This document shows, piece after piece, positions 22,655 to 35,200 of a stretch of DNA of 64,000 nucleotides. The first letter of the stretch is position 1. The number at the start of each line of letters is the position of its first letter. The notes below the pieces were generated by a model. That model searched no databases, was not told the origin of the DNA, and worked only from the letters and a program-made list of their open reading frames with translations. Position numbers and translations under genes: made by a program. The DNA is from Apium graveolens (lineage: Eukaryota; Streptophyta; Magnoliopsida; Apiales; Apiaceae). Location: the NCBI RefSeq assembly GCF_009905375.1, contig NC_133649.1:234264201-234328200 (forward strand), read 5' to 3'.

Positions 22655-25600
22655 GTATTTAATTTCTATAAAATTGTGTATTGCCCATAAAATTATTTTT
22701 ATGGCTTTATAATTTCATTAAATAATTATAAAGATTTATAAAATTTAGAAAATAATATTTTGGCAATTATTGCTTTTTAAATGATTTTCTGTGTGAATTA
22801 AAGTGGGGTATTTTTATTAATTTCAAAAATGATTCAAAAATTATAAAAATTTTATTTTATATGTAATTAATTATTTTAGGATTTTTAAAATTATTTTGGT
22901 ATTTTTTCCAGTGTATGGTTGCCCGTGCATTTGTTCGTTATTTTGCAAATCAATCCGGGACCGGGCCCTAAAAAGGGGTACGTGTCCTATTTTCTAAAAC
23001 GTGGCAGTTTTTAACAATTCAGTTTATTTTTATTTTTACAAACAAACTTCAATCCCTCTCCTGTTATTCATCTCATCTCTCGATTCTTCTCCATCCCTCT
23101 ACTCTCTCTCTCTCTCTCATTTTCTCTCGGCCAAGAATTCCACCACCGCTCAATCCTCACTTTTCTCCATTTTCTTGCATAAATTAACTACCCATCCTCT
23201 TCAAAATCTATTCACAATCATTTTGATAGCTGCGTGTAAGCATATTCGTAGATATATATATATATACAAATTCGAAATGGGTCTTGTGATTTATAGTGGA
23301 ATTAGATGTTAATTGAGATATGAGTGATGATTAAAGGTTAAAGGAGGAAGGGGTGGAGCCTTGGCACAGAGAAACCCGTTGTTGGGCTCTCATCGGGCCT
23401 GCTACCGCCGGCAATGAACTCCGGCGAGCCGGCGGCATAAATATTATTTGGTTTAGGTTGATTTTTGCTTGTTAATTATAGTTATGAACTTGCTAATTGA
23501 TTTTGTGTAGTTTCGAGTTGTGTAAGTCAATACTTGATTGAATTTCAATTATATTCTTAGGCGGATTGAATGTCTAAATGACAACTACTATTCTTGATTT
23601 TATAAAACCTGAAATTTCATTTGGGACGGATGATTTCCGGGTTTTTAGATTAATAACAATAGTGTTGTAGTGTATAACTTGAGTTTTGTTTTGTTAAGTG
23701 ATTATGGCTTGAACCTGTTAATATATGTTTAAGTTATAATAGTTTATGGTGGTTTTAAATTTGAGTCTTGGTATTTTGAGTTGTTCTACAAAATTTTCAG
23801 ATTTGTACATAGTTATTTGAAGGATTATTAGTGAGTTATATGCATGATATATTGTGAATTGTGTTGTCAAATCCGTTTAAAAATAAGCTGAGTTCTTGTT
23901 AAATTCATAGATTTTAACTAGTTCATCGTATGATAATGATTTTGCACTCTCTGGAAAGATAATGGAATTATCTACAATTTTTATTTTTTGCGTTTTTCCA
24001 AATTCGGCCTGCAATTATGATAAAATCTGCCGTTTGTAAAATTTGTCCTGTTATTTCAGTTTGATACATCCTGACTTCAAAAATTCATAGTAAATTCATT
24101 ATTTTAGATATAACTTTGAACTATGCCAATTTGGAAAGCTTAATTTAGGATCTACAATTGTTACTTATAGTTCATTAACCAATTCTATGATTTAAGAGTC
24201 TCAAATACTAAGTTACTTACGAAAACTAGGGCTGAATCTGCTTGTGCAGCTGTTTATTTTAAAGTTTATGAATTCGTTACTTAGTCATTTTTAGCGAGCC
24301 TTACCATTTTGGAAAGTTCGTGAAATATCCTACAACTTTTACGTTTTAAACATTTCTGTTTAAGTTCATCTAGGTGTTGTAAAATGTCATTCTTTCGAGG
24401 CTGGTTAACTTAAATTTTAGGTTCAGATGCTATTTTGTGTGTTATAACTCGACATGTGGTTTTGTGCTAATATATGTGATTGCTAGTTATTGTTTAATAG
24501 ATTAAATATATAAACCTATAGTATAGAAGTGTTGGTTAGTGTTTTGATATGTGCTTTCTAGTTTATTAAATTATAGATTTAAGTTAGCATACTTGATGAC
24601 ATACTTGACTTGTGCACATGTATATTGACTTGTTATTTGTATATGTGATAGCAGCGATATATTTTACGGAAATACATGTTAGTATATGCCTATTTGAGAT
24701 TGAGTTCCGTTGCTAATTATTAGAGTGTGATTTGAATATATGTATAGTTAATAGTCTATGTGATATATGTGCGAGGTGATTTATTTAAGTGTTTACTCGA
24801 GTTGAATTGGTGATGCTAAATTATATAACTGTAAGTTCAAATATTATAAATTATTAAGTATACTTAATTGTTTAGGTGCCGCAAGTCTGGGCGGGTAATT
24901 TTTCTTACTTGTTTACTTTTATGTTGCTGCAAGTTGAGGCATGTTTATTTTGTATGGTTATAAGGTTAAATTGTGGAATTGAAAAACAGGTGGATAGTCC
25001 TAATTACGAATACTTCATGCCAAAATTTTCTAAAATTCTCCTGTATCTAAATCTATTTGACTTATTTAATTTCAATGATTTGAAAGCATGTTATGATCGT
25101 TAGCTGTAACACGTATAGGATATGTTTGGGTAAGAACATTGAAATGACTTGTGGGTTGTATTTGTGGTATGGTTATTCAGGGTATTGTCCATATTACGAA
25201 TAGGTCATGCCGAATTTTCTGTAGAAATATTATCATAAGTTGCGCGTTCTTGTGTTAAATAATATTCTGAGTTGGTAGTAAGTTTTAAACTATAATATGT
25301 GCTACTTGTTATGTTCTATATATATATATATATATATATCGCAAAAGGGTAGAAATAAGATAGTCGTTTCAGAAGAATACTAAATAGTATCTTTTTGCTT
25401 ATGATCGGGCATTAAGGGCGTGAGACTAAGCAAAAGAAAAGAAAAAGGGAGAGTTGCATAGTGATTTAGTACTTACGTATGATTCGAGACTGAACAGAAC
25501 CAGACGTTGGGGATCAAGACTGAAGTTGGATAAGATTTCGTATCAGACCGCACTAACCGCATTAACGACATACCACAGAATTAAGAATAGGAAATGGTGA

Positions 25601-26435
25601 CGTCTTGATAAATCATCATGAGATATTTATGTTATTGCGAGTGTGTATGATTGCTAAGGACCAAAGGCAAGTATCCCTATCATCACTTATTGTTCAAGTG
25701 ATATTTATTTTGAATCCTATTATGCAAGTATTGCTTTCCCTATTCCCAGTTCAGAATAGATAAATGTTTTACATATCGCTGAATTATCATGCAAGTACTC
25801 ATCTGCTATTCTATGTTCAGAATAGTCAAGTTATTTTACTTATCCAATTATCGGATTTATAAATGTTTTGGATTTTGAGAAAAGTGATTTGGTTGCGAAT
25901 ATTCCTACCCAAGAATTGGGGGAATAAAATTATTTTGGGTGTCGATTATTATGACCCCATTTCAATAAAAAGGTTTTTAAGATTGGATCATAATTGCGTA
26001 AGTGACCGGGATGGACGGTCCAACGGAGGGCTATTTCTAAGTGCCATATGAAATACTATGACACCATTTTTGCCACAGGCAGGTATATTGCCTTTTTGTT
26101 GAGTACTCGTGTTTTTGGGGTCACGTTTCTACAAATCATGACCTTGTGCTATCACACAGGCTGATCAGCATGTGATAGTACGTCCATCGGAGAATGATCC
26201 TAATCTAAATTATCATATCGTTTTTGATATTCATAGAATAAATGATTTATCAACTGTTTCTGTTTTGGAATAATGGTGAAATGCAGTTTTGATTCAGATT
26301 CATGATTTATGCTGATACTTACGTTGTTGTTAAATATCTTCCGCTGACATTTATTTATTGATTTAACAGGCTAATTTGGATTGAGGTTTTATAGTGACGA
26401 CCAAATCCTCTGACCCCGGATTTGGCGGCGTTACA
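22655..26435 (+). repeat. LTR B2 (Tekay-like)
   Basis: B2 ends with ACCCCGGATTTGGCGGCGTT then ACA, the usual ending of this group. A CT-rich leader (23,050-23,130) follows a GGGACCGGGCCC block (22,957). An AGGCAAGT block (25,665) and an 8-bp stem around GCTGATCAGC (26,149-26,178) match features of elements A and C. A TA microsatellite lies at 25,319-25,339. The left border is inferred. Confidence 0.55.
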
Positions 26436-26440
26436 TATAA

Positions 26441-29400
26441 TAATTAACAATATATGAGCATTCTCATAATACTTCTTAATGCGACGAAGTCGTAAAATAT
26501 TCAGTATATATATACATATATACTTTTCAAAATCTTTGAAATCCTCTGACATGTATAATATACACAGAGTTCCAGTTTATAACTGTATAAAAATATCGTT
26601 GCAAGGTGAACTCATATATCTAACCTTGTCTTAACATTTTTCTGAAAATCTTTGTCAAGCATAAGATAATTATTAACTAGATATGAGTTGAAAAGATGAA
26701 GTTACAAGATACTCCAATATACTTATATCTTTTCCGAATACTACTCGAACAACCACCGTTCAAGCTATAATCAGTTTCAAAAGTTCATCACATAGATGAG
26801 ACTACAAGATAAGACTTGAATAGATTCAATCTTTGAAATATCATTCAAAAGAAATGAAGTTACTAGATACTACATTAAGTCCCGATATATATATACACCT
26901 ATATATATATATCTCATACTTTCCTTGAAAACCTCTGTTATGAAAAGTATAAACAGAGTTATAATACCCAATGAATTTGGAAAGAAGAAAAACTTTGGCA
27001 TAACCCCGATATCTTGTTGATCAGGCAAAGATACCCATTAAGTAACCTTTTCTACTGTAGATGGATGAATTCCTCACCGGTCATCACCCTGGCTGCATTA
27101 AGACCTCGCGTTAGACCGTTACCCGGCCACTCACGCGTGGATGGACTGTAACCCAGCCTCTTACAGCCTTCATAGACCGTACCCGGCCTGTCGCTTATGC
27201 CGACTCAATTAGATAGACTTACTTCCCGAATGTTGGGCAAGTAATTAAATTGTTTTCTCAAAACAACAACCTCAGTTGCGAATATAAAATACACCACAGA
27301 GCCGGATCCCTCAGATTTTTGAGCGAGTATTCAAGTCCCTTTCGAAAGGAAGATCTTAAATTTGAAAATGAGTTTGGGATCCGCTCTAACCTTTAAAATC
27401 ATTTTGAAGACTCAAAAATATTTTTGAAAGCGTTTGGAATAAGGATGATTTGATAGAATAAATCAATTTCAAGATAATCAAAGAATATTTGAATATTATG
27501 CTATAAATAATATTCAAATAACGAATAGCTTTTATCAAAGCAAATGAAGTAAAAGTTTTGAAAATAACTTTCTGAAAATATTTAAGGTAAGAATGATTGA
27601 CGATATCAATCATTTTCGAATACTTGGCGAATAACGAAACATTATTCTTTAAGAAAATAAAGAATATTATTTAATAAAATAACGGAGTCAATAGCCTTCG
27701 AATGAATATTCAAACTAATATTCACTTATAATTTAAAACTATCGAATAAACATTATTCGATTAATAGTTTTGAAAACTATATATATAATATAATCGGGAA
27801 CATCGTCTCCCGGTTTAGAAAAATGTTAACCTTTGGGTCCCCTATACTAAGGGTATACGCAAATAGTGCCTATCTCTAGCATAGGTATTATGCAGTTTAT
27901 AAACAATTGAATACATAAGAAGATATCAAGATTACTGAAACAGGCATGCATATATATCATATCAACATGATCCAATATATCGCAAGATTTGCTAATAACA
28001 ATCATGCACTTATCACAAGATAATGCATATACATATATACATCACAACAACAGTTATACGGGTAGAAAACTTGCCTGAGTATTCCGGGATAGACTTAAGC
28101 TTAGAGTGGATCCGGTAACCTATAAGCAACAACAGTCGCTTAAGAAACTAGTCAAAACTCACTCATACCCTAACGGTCGCTTACGGTCGCTTATACGCTT
28201 AACGATTGGCATTAATCACTCGCGTACCCTCAGCTCCACTAATTTTAATAAATTAATCATTACAAATTTTAAGGTGACTCTTTCGCGAATACTCTACCAA
28301 CTGCCTAATCCACCTTACATAATTGTTTAGTAATCCAATTAGTCTTTTAAGGGCCTTAAACAAGGTTTCAAAGTAAAGCGAGGGGTAATTATTCGCTCAC
28401 GAAACGCCGTTACTTAAAACGGTCGTTTCTCCTAAACCGTACATTGGATATAATCGAACTACATACCAAAACGAAGCTTACGACCCGATATAACTAAACA
28501 TGGAAAGGTTGCAGATTGGTCAGTGAGCTTTCTGTCCCGAACACTAAGTACAAACAGTTGAATAAAAATGGCTATTACGACGACTATATTTACGCGATTA
28601 CCAATTTTCTCACTACACCAAAACCTCACCAAACAACCCACAATCATTAACACATCAAAAACTCATCTAAACCATACCACATCAGTCCATATTCTCAAAT
28701 TTTTTCAACTCAAACAACCACAATCAAGACCTTGCTCTTTTCAAAGAATTCAAGAACACAAACATGGTTACTATTCATCTAGCCATAAATCATGAAAAAC
28801 GAGTATGGTAATCAAGGAGGTGAGGAGAGTGGTTATCCTATATCCGTAGAGCTTCTCGAGGTCTTCGATTTGAATGGTAGCACGTGCGAATCGGCCAAGG
28901 AAAACTCAAGATACAAGCATTTTTTTCTTCTCCATTTTTTATCCCCTTTCCTCTAGGGTTTTCTCTTCAAAAATGAAGAAATGGTCTTTTGCTTTCCTTT
29001 TTGCTTGGTTGACCTTGAGATTTGTGCCAAAATTTACTTGGTTGTGAACTAACCAAGTGGTTACTTGATTAAATATCTCATCTCCACTTTAATAAAGTGC
29101 TTGCATCATCTTGATGACCTCATCCCCAAGCCACATGTCATATTCTTATGGTGTGATGATGTCACCTAGTTTCTTCCCCACTTGATTAATCTCCCTTGCT
29201 CCTTTTACAAGCTTGTTTCTTGACCGTTTATTTGTTTTACGGTTCGCTTAACTCTCGTTTCCGTTAATCGTTTGGGGGATCATATCTAGGATCTTATTAA
29301 TTGGGCTTCCCTAAACATTCCTTAATATTTTATACTCCCTTAATGATCCTCTCTTATAATCCTTGAATTTAAATCATTTTAATCATGTTACATTATACTT

Positions 29401-29644
29401 AATTCTTTCGGTAACTGGTGGATTTTTGGGAAAAATCAAAGTGTCCGGATTCGAATTCTGACGATATTTACATACACTTATTTACTTTATGGAATACTAG
29501 TACGATATCAGAATTTCCATAACAGTACTTCTATATAGTGTGGTCTGATAATTTTCCTTAATCAGCATCATCAGCATCATCAGCAAAAGTTACTATTCAT
29601 CAGGGTTTAAAAATTATTTCCAAAAATTGGGGTTATTTATTACA
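26441..29644 (-). repeat. 5' LTR of element M, outer (5') part
   Basis: The minus strand starts at 29,644 with TGTAATAA and matches the 3' LTR piece at 242-559. Further in, an AGGCAAGT block (plus 28,069-28,076, reversed) and GC-richer segments at 27,080-27,200 resemble the middle of the other LTRs. I see no gene in it. Short frames here are chance. Joined with 18,977-20,049 minus the MITE, it makes an LTR of about 3.7 kb. Confidence 0.7.
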
Positions 29645-29645
29645 G

Positions 29646-30728
29646 TGGTTAATGGCCAAGCCTAAAACATAGTGGACAAGGGCAACTTTTAGAACACATA
29701 CACATAGTGATATGTTTGTTAACAATCACTGTGAGGTGTTTAATAGCTCTATAAGAAAGTTCAGGGACTTGCCTATCATAACAATGTTCACAGAGTTGCA
29801 CAAGGATGTGATGAAAAGAATCCAAGTGAGGAGAGATAAGTTGGCTTCAAGAGAAACAATCATTTATCCTAGCGCCCTTAAGAAATTGGAAAAGTAAGTA
29901 CTTCTTTACTGAACTAGTCTAAGCCTTACATTACTATAATTTTCTAATATTTCTGTCATGGCTTATATGTTGAGCAATTCAGTATGCTGGGAATTGTGCA
30001 ATATCATGGTCTGGAGGCACCAAATATTTGGTAACTTGCACATATGGGGGTCATGAACCGGTGGTCAACCTACATAACAGAACATGCACTTGCAGAAAAT
30101 GGGATCTCACTGGGATCCCATGCTATAATTCTTGTGCATGTATAGCTATTAAGAATGAACCCTGGGAAATGCATAAAAACAATTGTTATAGCAAGGAAGA
30201 GTACAAAAAGGTATGTATTTTTCACAAATAATTAGTACTCCTTCTTATTTGTTCAACATCTATACAATTAAAAACTAAGTATTTTATTTGTTCAATAGCT
30301 ATACAATTGCACACTGGACCCCATTGTGGGGCCTGAATTTTGGCAAACAAGTGCTGAACCAAAGCCCTTACCCCCAAATGTTAAGACCCCTGCAGGAAGG
30401 CCAAAAAAAAGGGTGACAAAGAATGATATCCCTCCTAATGCCACAAAACTAAGCAAGGCTGGACAGTTGTGAATTATCATTATTATAAAACAAGGGGTCA
30501 CAATGCTAGGACTTGTGTTGCCAAGGTAAACTTAGATTCATGAAATATTTTCTTGCAATTTTAAAGTCTTAATTTCAAGACTTACTTAGATTCATTGAAA
30601 ATGTACACAAAAATGATGGAATTAAAAAGGCTGCTGAGGAAGGAACTGTGCCTAATATAGCCAAGTCAACTTGTGAGTGCAAAACATGCAATAAACCTGG
30701 TCATAATTCAAGAACTTGTTTAGTTAAG
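29646..30728 (+). pseudogene. MuDR-like (MULE) transposase, 3' half, intron-containing, decayed
   Basis: Four exon-like blocks are visible. The first, 29,646-29,893, reads FRTHTHSDMFVNNHCEVFNS, with a TAG before it. The second, 29,983-30,210, carries a SWIM-type finger CTCRKWDLTGIPCYNSC, in which the usual His is Asn. The third, 30,299-30,525, has FWQTSAEPKPLPP and a frame slip before a knuckle remnant HYYKTRGHNARTC. The fourth, 30,590-30,728, has a complete knuckle CKTCNKPGHNSRTC. GT-AG borders fit all three introns. These are C-terminal features of plant Mutator transposases. The catalytic half is not in the window, since the LTR of element M starts at 29,644 and may have cut it. Confidence 0.8.
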
Positions 30729-31122
30729 GTACAAGTGTGTATACTACAATTTATGTTCTTAAGATAATGATTTGTGCTAACTTGCTTTTATTCAATTAAT
30801 TCACAGAAACAGATGGTGCAAAGGGCAATTCTTCTATAAATCCATCAATAGATCAAGACCAGCAAAGAATACCTGAGATGAATGCATCAACATGAAGAGA
30901 GACAGATTCATGGAACCCAAGGAAGCTCAACCTCTGCATTTCAAGAACAAACCAGGAAAAACACCCCAAAGAGAAAGAGATAAATGCCATATTTTATGGT
31001 TTCTGTTGTGTCCAAGAAGAATGGTGGTGTAGTAGTAATGTGGGTGAACATATTTATGATTGTCTTATTTTATGGTTGGGTCTGGTAGGTAGCATATGGT
31101 ATGGCTAAACTTTTAATTTCTT
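30729..31122 (+). other. Spacer between MULE and FAR1-type remnants
   Basis: The spacer probably includes the end of the MULE reading frame and untranslated sequence. No domain is recognised and no terminal inverted repeat could be identified by eye. Confidence 0.4.
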
Positions 31123-32227
31123 TTGTTTGTCATTAAGTTTGTTGGGCATGTAATAGCTGGTATTAAAGGCTTCAAGCCTTCCTTTTGTCGTTTATATGTT
31201 TATAGGCTTTATGGAAAAAGTGTCGTCACCGAGAGTAGTAAAAATAAACGGTGTAGAGAGGTTCTTCCTAAAAGTGAGTGCAAGGTGAGGATGTATGTCA
31301 ATTACCAAAAGAAAAAACGTCTTTGGGAGGTAACTAGCCTTGAATTGGTACACAACCACGGTCTTGTTTCCCCTAGTAAGATGAATTTGGTACAACGCGA
31401 AAGACATGTCAACACCGCTACCCGTAGTTTGATTAAAACGCTTTATGATTCGGGGGTTCGTATTGTCAAGTGATGAATGTGATTGGTAACATTCATGGAG
31501 GTAATGATAAAGTTGGTTTCAATGTTCAACATGTTAGGAATGTGTTAAGAGACGAGAGGAAGAAAAGGTTTGAGATTAGTGACGCCCAAGCGGGGTTGGA
31601 CTTGTTGCATAGGTTGAATGAAGAAAGTGGTTCTAAATATTTTATTAGGACCGAAGTTTATGAAGAGAATCTTTTGAAGTATCTAGTATGGATTGATCCG
31701 AGATGTATAATGGCTTACCAAAATTTTGGCAATGTTATGGCTTTTGATACCACTTATCGGACAAATAGATATGCAATGCCATTTGTCCCATTTACCGGAG
31801 TCAATCATCATTATCAATCGGTTATTTTCGGGTTTGCATTGATGCGGGATGAACACGCGTCGAATTTTGAGTGGATTCTTCGTACTTGGCTTGAAGGTGT
31901 GGGGAATAAGCCTCCATTGATTATAATCACGGATCAAGATCAAGCCATGGCAAGCGCTATTGCGGTTGTACTCCCGAATACTGCCCATTTATTGTGTTTT
32001 TGGCACATTAGTCAAAAATTCCCCGAGAAATTAGCTCATTATTATTCGGATTTTCCGGAATTCAAGACGGACTTCAACCATTGTATTTATTAATCTCTCA
32101 CCGAATGTATTTTTGAGGCTAGATGGGCATCATTTGTGGAAAAGTATCACTTTGCAAGAGCATAAATGGTTAAATGGGTTATATGAGTTGAAGCACAAAT
32201 GGATTCTTGCATATACTAGAAACACAT
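31123..32227 (+). pseudogene. FAR1/FHY3-type transposase, 5' part (split by element C)
   Basis: The first frame (31,123-31,473) carries the end of a FAR1-type DNA-binding domain, with CREVLPKSECKVRMYV, LWEVTSLELVHNHGL and an HNH zinc ligand set. One base appears lost at about 31,468, after GVRIVK, and the next frame continues MNVIGNIHGG. The MULE-type transposase domain follows (31,470-32,093): MAFDTTYRTNRYAMPFVPF, IFGFALMRDE, TDQDQAMASAIA and LLCFWHI. After a stop at 32,091 the coding sense continues as LTECIFEARWASFVEKYHF, then in another frame ELKHKWILAYTRNT up to the insertion point. The N-terminus is missing. It may be a transposon or a decayed host FRS gene. Confidence 0.88.
32223..32227. 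repeat. Target-site duplication of element C (CACAT, left copy)
   Basis: CACAT at 32,223-32,227 recurs at 45,417-45,421. Removing C plus one copy rejoins the FAR1-type frame as TRNT-F-LAF. Confidence 0.93.
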
Positions 32228-35200
32228 TGTAACGACCGAGAAATTACGCTTGTATTATATTATATTAATGATAAATTATGTGTATTATTATGTGATAAAA
32301 TGTGTAAAGTCATTAAACCCTAACTGTTATGTGTTACGTGTTGGCTGTTTTGATTCAAACGTGTTTTGGATATTTATCGAACGTTTTATCGTCCGTTATA
32401 TATTTTATATCAAAACCCGTACAGCTCAAAACTATGTTTTAAAATCCCGTATTTCAAACAAAATCATTGGCCCTATTTTATTAAAAATGCCCTATACCAT
32501 ATCGCTATTCTGAACCCCTAGACGTTTTACAAATTGACCTTTTTCGCGAAAAATGACTTTTCCGGACCCCTTCGGGTACCAAAACCCCCACAAAAATTAC
32601 ATTTTTATTTTTATATGATCATGAAATTATCATATATCATTTTTCTTTGTATTTTTGTAATATTCACAATTTTTGGGAATTTTTAGCATTTATTTAGTAT
32701 TTATTGGATATTTAAAAATTCAATATTAATACCCAAAAATTATAAAAATTGGGGCCAAATATTTTTATTAGGAGTGTAATTAGACCCTTAATTTTACTTA
32801 GGGGTATTATTTTCATAAATATAAATACCTGAATTACTATTAATTTTTCAGTTAATTATAATTAAAAATCAGAAAAATAAAAAGAAAATTCAGAAAAAGG
32901 AATTAGGGTTCTTGAGTATTCTTGCGGATCAAAGCCGATTTGATCGTGATTCCGGTGACAGAAATTGAAGTGTGAGTAACCGATTTGAAGACCAAAGCCT
33001 GTTCTATCAGATTATCACGTCAAAATCATCAACCGAGGTATTAATTTGTGTTTCGTAATTTTCGGATTAATTTCTTGAATTCGGGTTTCGTTTTTGGTTG
33101 TTTGTTTGATGATTATGTTAGTATAGATGTATAGATCGTCGTTTTGTGAGTCGATTGGCACCGGTTTCGTCGAGGTTGGTTCCGGGTTTGTGCTCGCCGG
33201 AAAACGCCGTCAACGGCGGCTGTTCTTGGTTTCCTGGGATGGTGGTCGATGAGAACGAAGGGGAAAGGAAGGGGGACGACGTGTGATTGCTGTGGAACAA
33301 GAACGGGGAAGAATCGAACTCAAAGCACGACGTTTGGCCGTGTTTTTCGTCTCGCCGGAAAATCCTCGCCGGGCCGGAATCTGGGCAGCGGCCGGTCTGT
33401 TCTTCCCGACCCGATTGGGTTGGGGACGACCCGGTTTGCAACCCGGAAACGACCCGGGTTCGATCCTAAAAACCCAAACCCTGTTCTGTTTTTGTGTTTT
33501 TAGTTAATTAATTATTTAGTTATATTTTAATATCTTAAAATTAGTTTTTAATAATTCTAAAAATTAATTAAAAATTAGTTTTGAATTCTGAAAATTAGTA
33601 TTATTAATTTTTAAATTATTTTATTAAATTATAAATTCGAATTTAATTATTTAATTAATTATTTAATTAATTATTTAATTATTTATTATTTATCTAATTA
33701 ATTAATAATTGGGTACTTAATTAATAATTAGGTAATTAATTAATAAATAAGAATTAGAAATAATTAAGTGATATGATTAATAATCTAATAATTAGTTAAT
33801 AATGCGAATAGTGATTCACTAATTAGAATTAGTATTCGAGCGATAGTTATTCGAATAATATTGCGGTAATTATATATATCGTATAATTAAATATCGGTAA
33901 CTAATTGATTAACGAATCGTATGAGTTTCAATAATAATATAATAGTTCGATAATTATACGAGAATTGCGAGTAGCTCGTAGTTATACGAGTGATTAATCG
34001 TTAAGTTGGTTTATAATTCGAGTAATTCGTAGTTATTCGATAAATAGCGTATCAGTTAATTAGATCGATTGATTATTTGTAAATAATCGATCTGATCGAA
34101 TAAGTAATAATAATTTGTAATAAATAGTAATAAATCCTAATAATTAGGGATTAATTATTTTAAAATGCAATAATTATTAATTAATTATTTCAAAAATGTA
34201 ATTAAGGATTGTTTAATTATAATTAATTAATTATTTATAATTATTTATTAATTAATTAAATCTTGTTTAATTCATAATAATTCAACCGTTAGTCCGATTT
34301 GAGCGAAACGAAGACCCCTAGACTCAGAAAAATGAGACAAATCCAATAAAAATAGTTGTAAGTTATAATTTCTTCCGAAAGAGAGTAGTTTGGTGATAAT
34401 TAATAGTTCATAGGTCCTAATAGGGGTATAATTGAGTCGAATAAATCCTGAAAAATTATAATAAAATCAGATAGGGCTAGTTAATGCAGGTATGAGTCTA
34501 GAATCGATTCTAGAAATAATTATAAGTCTAAAAATTGATTATATGCTTTATGTGCTATGTGCTTTACGTGATTATGTGAACCTATGTGCTATATAAATAT
34601 ATGTGTATATATGCGAGTCAGATAGAAACGCATGGGTAGACTGATAAGGTTGCGTGATATCAATTCAAGATACACGTATATAGGTAGTTATCTAAATGAC
34701 TATCTTTCCATGATTGGTTCAGTGTTAGCAAGGCAGAGCAAGCTAGGGACAGAAGGCGGTGAGTTGAAGCAGGTTAAGTACGCGCAAGGCAAGTTTTTCC
34801 CCTATTCTAAATTCAGAATAGTGAATTATATTTCCTTTTATCATATCAGTTACCTTTGATAATCATTGTTCATATACACTGTTACCCATTTATTAATGCT
34901 TGTTTCAATTTCATTTCGATTCTTGATTTCTCCCAATTTATTGAATTCCCTATTCATATTTCAATCCTTTTTGCCCTTATTACATATACTATGGTATATC
35001 CTGGTGTTGGGATATATCAAAAGCATTTCGATTATTCCGGATGCTATACCTTGGACTGGATGGTTACTATACGGGCTGGGTTTTACCCAGACCATTATTT
35101 AATAGGCCATAGTTGCCTGAGTACTCTTTATGTTGGTTGGGTCTATACAGTTGGGTATAGATCCACACTATATCCTGACTGATCAGCGGGTTATAGTGCA

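Larger units (their letters stand above)
20055..26435 (+). mobile_element. Compound N: two diverged gypsy LTRs in tandem, no internal domain
   Basis: TATAA occurs at 20,050-20,054 and again at 26,436-26,440, just outside TGTAATATCA and GGCGTTACA. That fits an inserted unit with 5-bp duplications in the LTR of element M. Inside are a polypurine-like end, LTR B1 (20,243-22,654) and LTR B2 (to 26,435). B1 and B2 resemble each other, for example GAATTCGTTACTT followed by CCTTACCATT and TGGAAAG (21,354-21,397 and 24,271-24,316). No gag or pol remains. The left limit is the weakest point. Confidence 0.55.
242..29644 (-). mobile_element. Element M: old Tekay-like Ty3/gypsy retrotransposon, nested and deleted
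   Basis: Read on the minus strand, the parts occur in this order: LTR start at 29,644, LTR end at 18,977, a primer-binding site (TGGTATCAGAGC), a gag-like start, RNase H, integrase, a polypurine tract and a second LTR start at 559. Both LTR starts read TGTAATAA and share about 320 bp of clearly similar sequence (242-559 and about 29,308-29,644). The element is interrupted by element A, a MITE and compound N, and most of gag, protease and RT is missing. Its age relative to A and N follows from the nesting. The left end is lost at the window edge or at position 242. Confidence 0.75.

Noticed and set aside
33118..33507. Overlapping GC-rich frames of 60-107 codons on both strands
   Set aside because: They lie inside the element C LTR and partly recur in its other LTR. 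High GC alone keeps several frames open, and there is no start context or known domain.
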